The notes beneath the pieces were generated by a model. It was not told where the DNA came from and searched no databases. It saw only the letters and a program-made list of their open reading frames with translations. Both the position numbers and the translations under genes were made by a program. This document shows positions 7,407 to 8,376 of a stretch of DNA of 8,376 nt, in pieces (within the stretch, counting starts at the first letter, position 1; every line of letters starts with the position of its first letter). Source of the DNA: Kiritimatiellia bacterium (GTDB taxonomy: Bacteria > Verrucomicrobiota > Kiritimatiellia > RFP12 > UBA1067); contig JAFUDL010000029.1 in assembly GCA_017459225.1 (NCBI GenBank), forward strand, positions 1 through 8,376. Reading direction: 5' to 3'.

Positions 7407-8376
7407 ATGAGAACTCTTGTCCTTTTTGCCGTTTCCACCGCCGTAACCCTCGGGTTTTCGGCCGCTCCGAAGCAAACGGACGGTCGTGCACCTATCGTGC
7501 GCGACTGGGAGAACATTGACGTCAACTCCTTCAACAGGATGCCGGCGGCAACGTATGCGATGCCGCTGGCGAACGCGAAGGCCGCGTTGACGGATGCGCT
7601 GGAATTCGAGACGCCGTGGAAGATGTCGCTGAACGGCACGTGGAAGTTCCACTGGAGCGGCGATCCGCAGCGCCGTCCGTTTGTATTCGAGAGTCCGTCA
7701 TTCGACGTGTCGAAGTGGGAGACGATCGACGTGCCCTGCTGCGTGGAGATGCGCGGCTATGGGATGCCGCACTACATCGCACACGGCTATCCGCACAAGT
7801 TCGCGTGGCCGAAGATCCTCGACAAGGAGACGGGGCGTCACGACTACAACCCCGCCATGTCCTACAAGCGCAAGTTCCACCTGCCGGACGCGTGGAAAGG
7901 CCGCGAGACGATTCTCCGCTTTGAGGGCGCGGGCTCTGCACTCTATGCCTGGATCAACGGCGAGAAAGTCGGATACGCCGAGGACTCCAAGCTGCCAAGC
8001 GAATTCAACATCACGCCATTCCTGAAGGACGGCGAGAACGAGATCGCCGTGCAGGTGTTCCGCTGGTGTGACGGCAGCTACGTGGAGGATCAGGACATGC
8101 TGCGTTTCTCGGGACTCTTCCGCGACGTGTCGCTCTGGTCTCGTCCGAAGGCCGGTATCGCAGATTTCGTTGTTACGCAAAAGTTCGGCGAGGGGTACAA
8201 GAACGCAACCGTGAACGTGGCGGTGGAAACCTACGGTGATGCGCAGGGTGTGAGTGCGACGCTGTACGACGCGCAGTTCAAGGAGGTGGGCAGAGGTGAT
8301 GGAGTGGGAGACAACAAGCGTACAACAACAAGATTGGATTTCACGGTAGAGAATCCCAATCTTTGGAGTGCGGAAA
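7407..8376 (+). CDS. lacZ: LacZ-type GH2 beta-galactosidase, N-terminal part (3' truncated by window end)
   Basis: The frame starts at ATG 7407 and runs open to the window end (323 full codons). An in-frame TGA at 7392-7394 means no conventional upstream start is possible. Residues 1-19 look like a signal peptide (R2, hydrophobic core, cleavage near FSA/AP), so the enzyme is probably exported, unlike cytoplasmic E. coli LacZ. The jelly-roll domain has LNGTWKFHW (75-83), WINGEKVGY and EDSKLPSEFNIT (192-203), and the hallmark GSYVEDQDMLRFSG with FRDVSLWS. EDQDM (227-231) corresponds to the E. coli LacZ segment holding the Na+- and galactose-binding Asp201. The window ends in the following Ig-like domain at VENPNLWSAE, a LacZ-family signature. 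The TIM barrel and both catalytic Glu residues lie beyond the window, so activity cannot be judged. The family hydrolyses terminal beta-galactosides. No clear Shine-Dalgarno site is present. The gene is separated from the upstream genes by 123 bp with its own promoter-like elements. Confidence 0.92.
   Translation, partial: MRTLVLFAVSTAVTLGFSAAPKQTDGRAPIVRDWENIDVNSFNRMPAATYAMPLANAKAALTDALEFETPWKMSLNGTWKFHWSGDPQRRPFVFESPSFDVSKWETIDVPCCVEMRGYGMPHYIAHGYPHKFAWPKILDKETGRHDYNPAMSYKRKFHLPDAWKGRETILRFEGAGSALYAWINGEKVGYAEDSKLPSEFNITPFLKDGENEIAVQVFRWCDGSYVEDQDMLRFSGLFRDVSLWSRPKAGIADFVVTQKFGEGYKNATVNVAVETYGDAQGVSATLYDAQFKEVGRGDGVGDNKRTTTRLDFTVENPNLWSAE

Noticed and set aside
7331..7519. Small plus-strand open frame across the 7331-7519 region
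   Set aside because: It is out of frame with the LacZ-type gene, overlaps its signal peptide, has no RBS and no recognisable content.

Overview
The window is a plus-strand carbohydrate-degradation locus. It holds four genes in a row: a double SGNH/GDSL esterase (cut off at its 5' end), two neighbouring glycoside hydrolase family 2 (GH2) enzymes of the exo-beta-glucosaminidase/beta-mannosidase kind, and the N-terminal third of a LacZ-type GH2 beta-galactosidase (cut off by the window end). The three visible N-termini all carry a Sec-type signal peptide, so the products are probably exported to the periplasm or cell surface. I see no tRNA, rRNA, CRISPR array, insertion sequence or phage gene.

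The DNA is G+C-rich, with strong G/C preference at third codon positions, Shine-Dalgarno sites before genes 2 and 3, and short signal peptides ending in AMA or FSA. No SusC/SusD pair, Bacteroidetes-type -33/-7 promoter or transposase is visible. Clusters of secreted GH2 enzymes with PAF-acetylhydrolase-like SGNH esterases are typical of polysaccharide degraders in the Verrucomicrobiota/Kiritimatiellota/Lentisphaerota group, possibly gut or rumen. That placement is an inference from style and gene content, not proof.

Layout: positions 1-1332 hold the di-domain esterase. After 16 bp comes GH2 enzyme A (1349-4582), which ends in a malectin-like carbohydrate-binding module. After 49 bp comes GH2 enzyme B (4632-7283), a diverged relative of A without malectin. 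The close spacing suggests these three are one transcription unit. A 123-bp gap (7284-7406) follows. It has lower G+C, a 10-bp imperfect dyad, several GTCTG/CAGAC half-sites and -10-like boxes only a few bases before the LacZ-type gene (7407 to the end), so that gene probably has its own regulated promoter, and its mRNA may be leaderless.

Working model (inference): the esterase removes acetyl groups from a decorated glycan, the two GH2 exo-enzymes remove beta-mannosyl or beta-glucosaminyl residues, and the beta-galactosidase removes terminal beta-galactose. Candidate substrates are acetylated (galacto)glucomannan, a host N-glycan or mucin-type glycan, or partly deacetylated chitin. The sequence does not decide among them.
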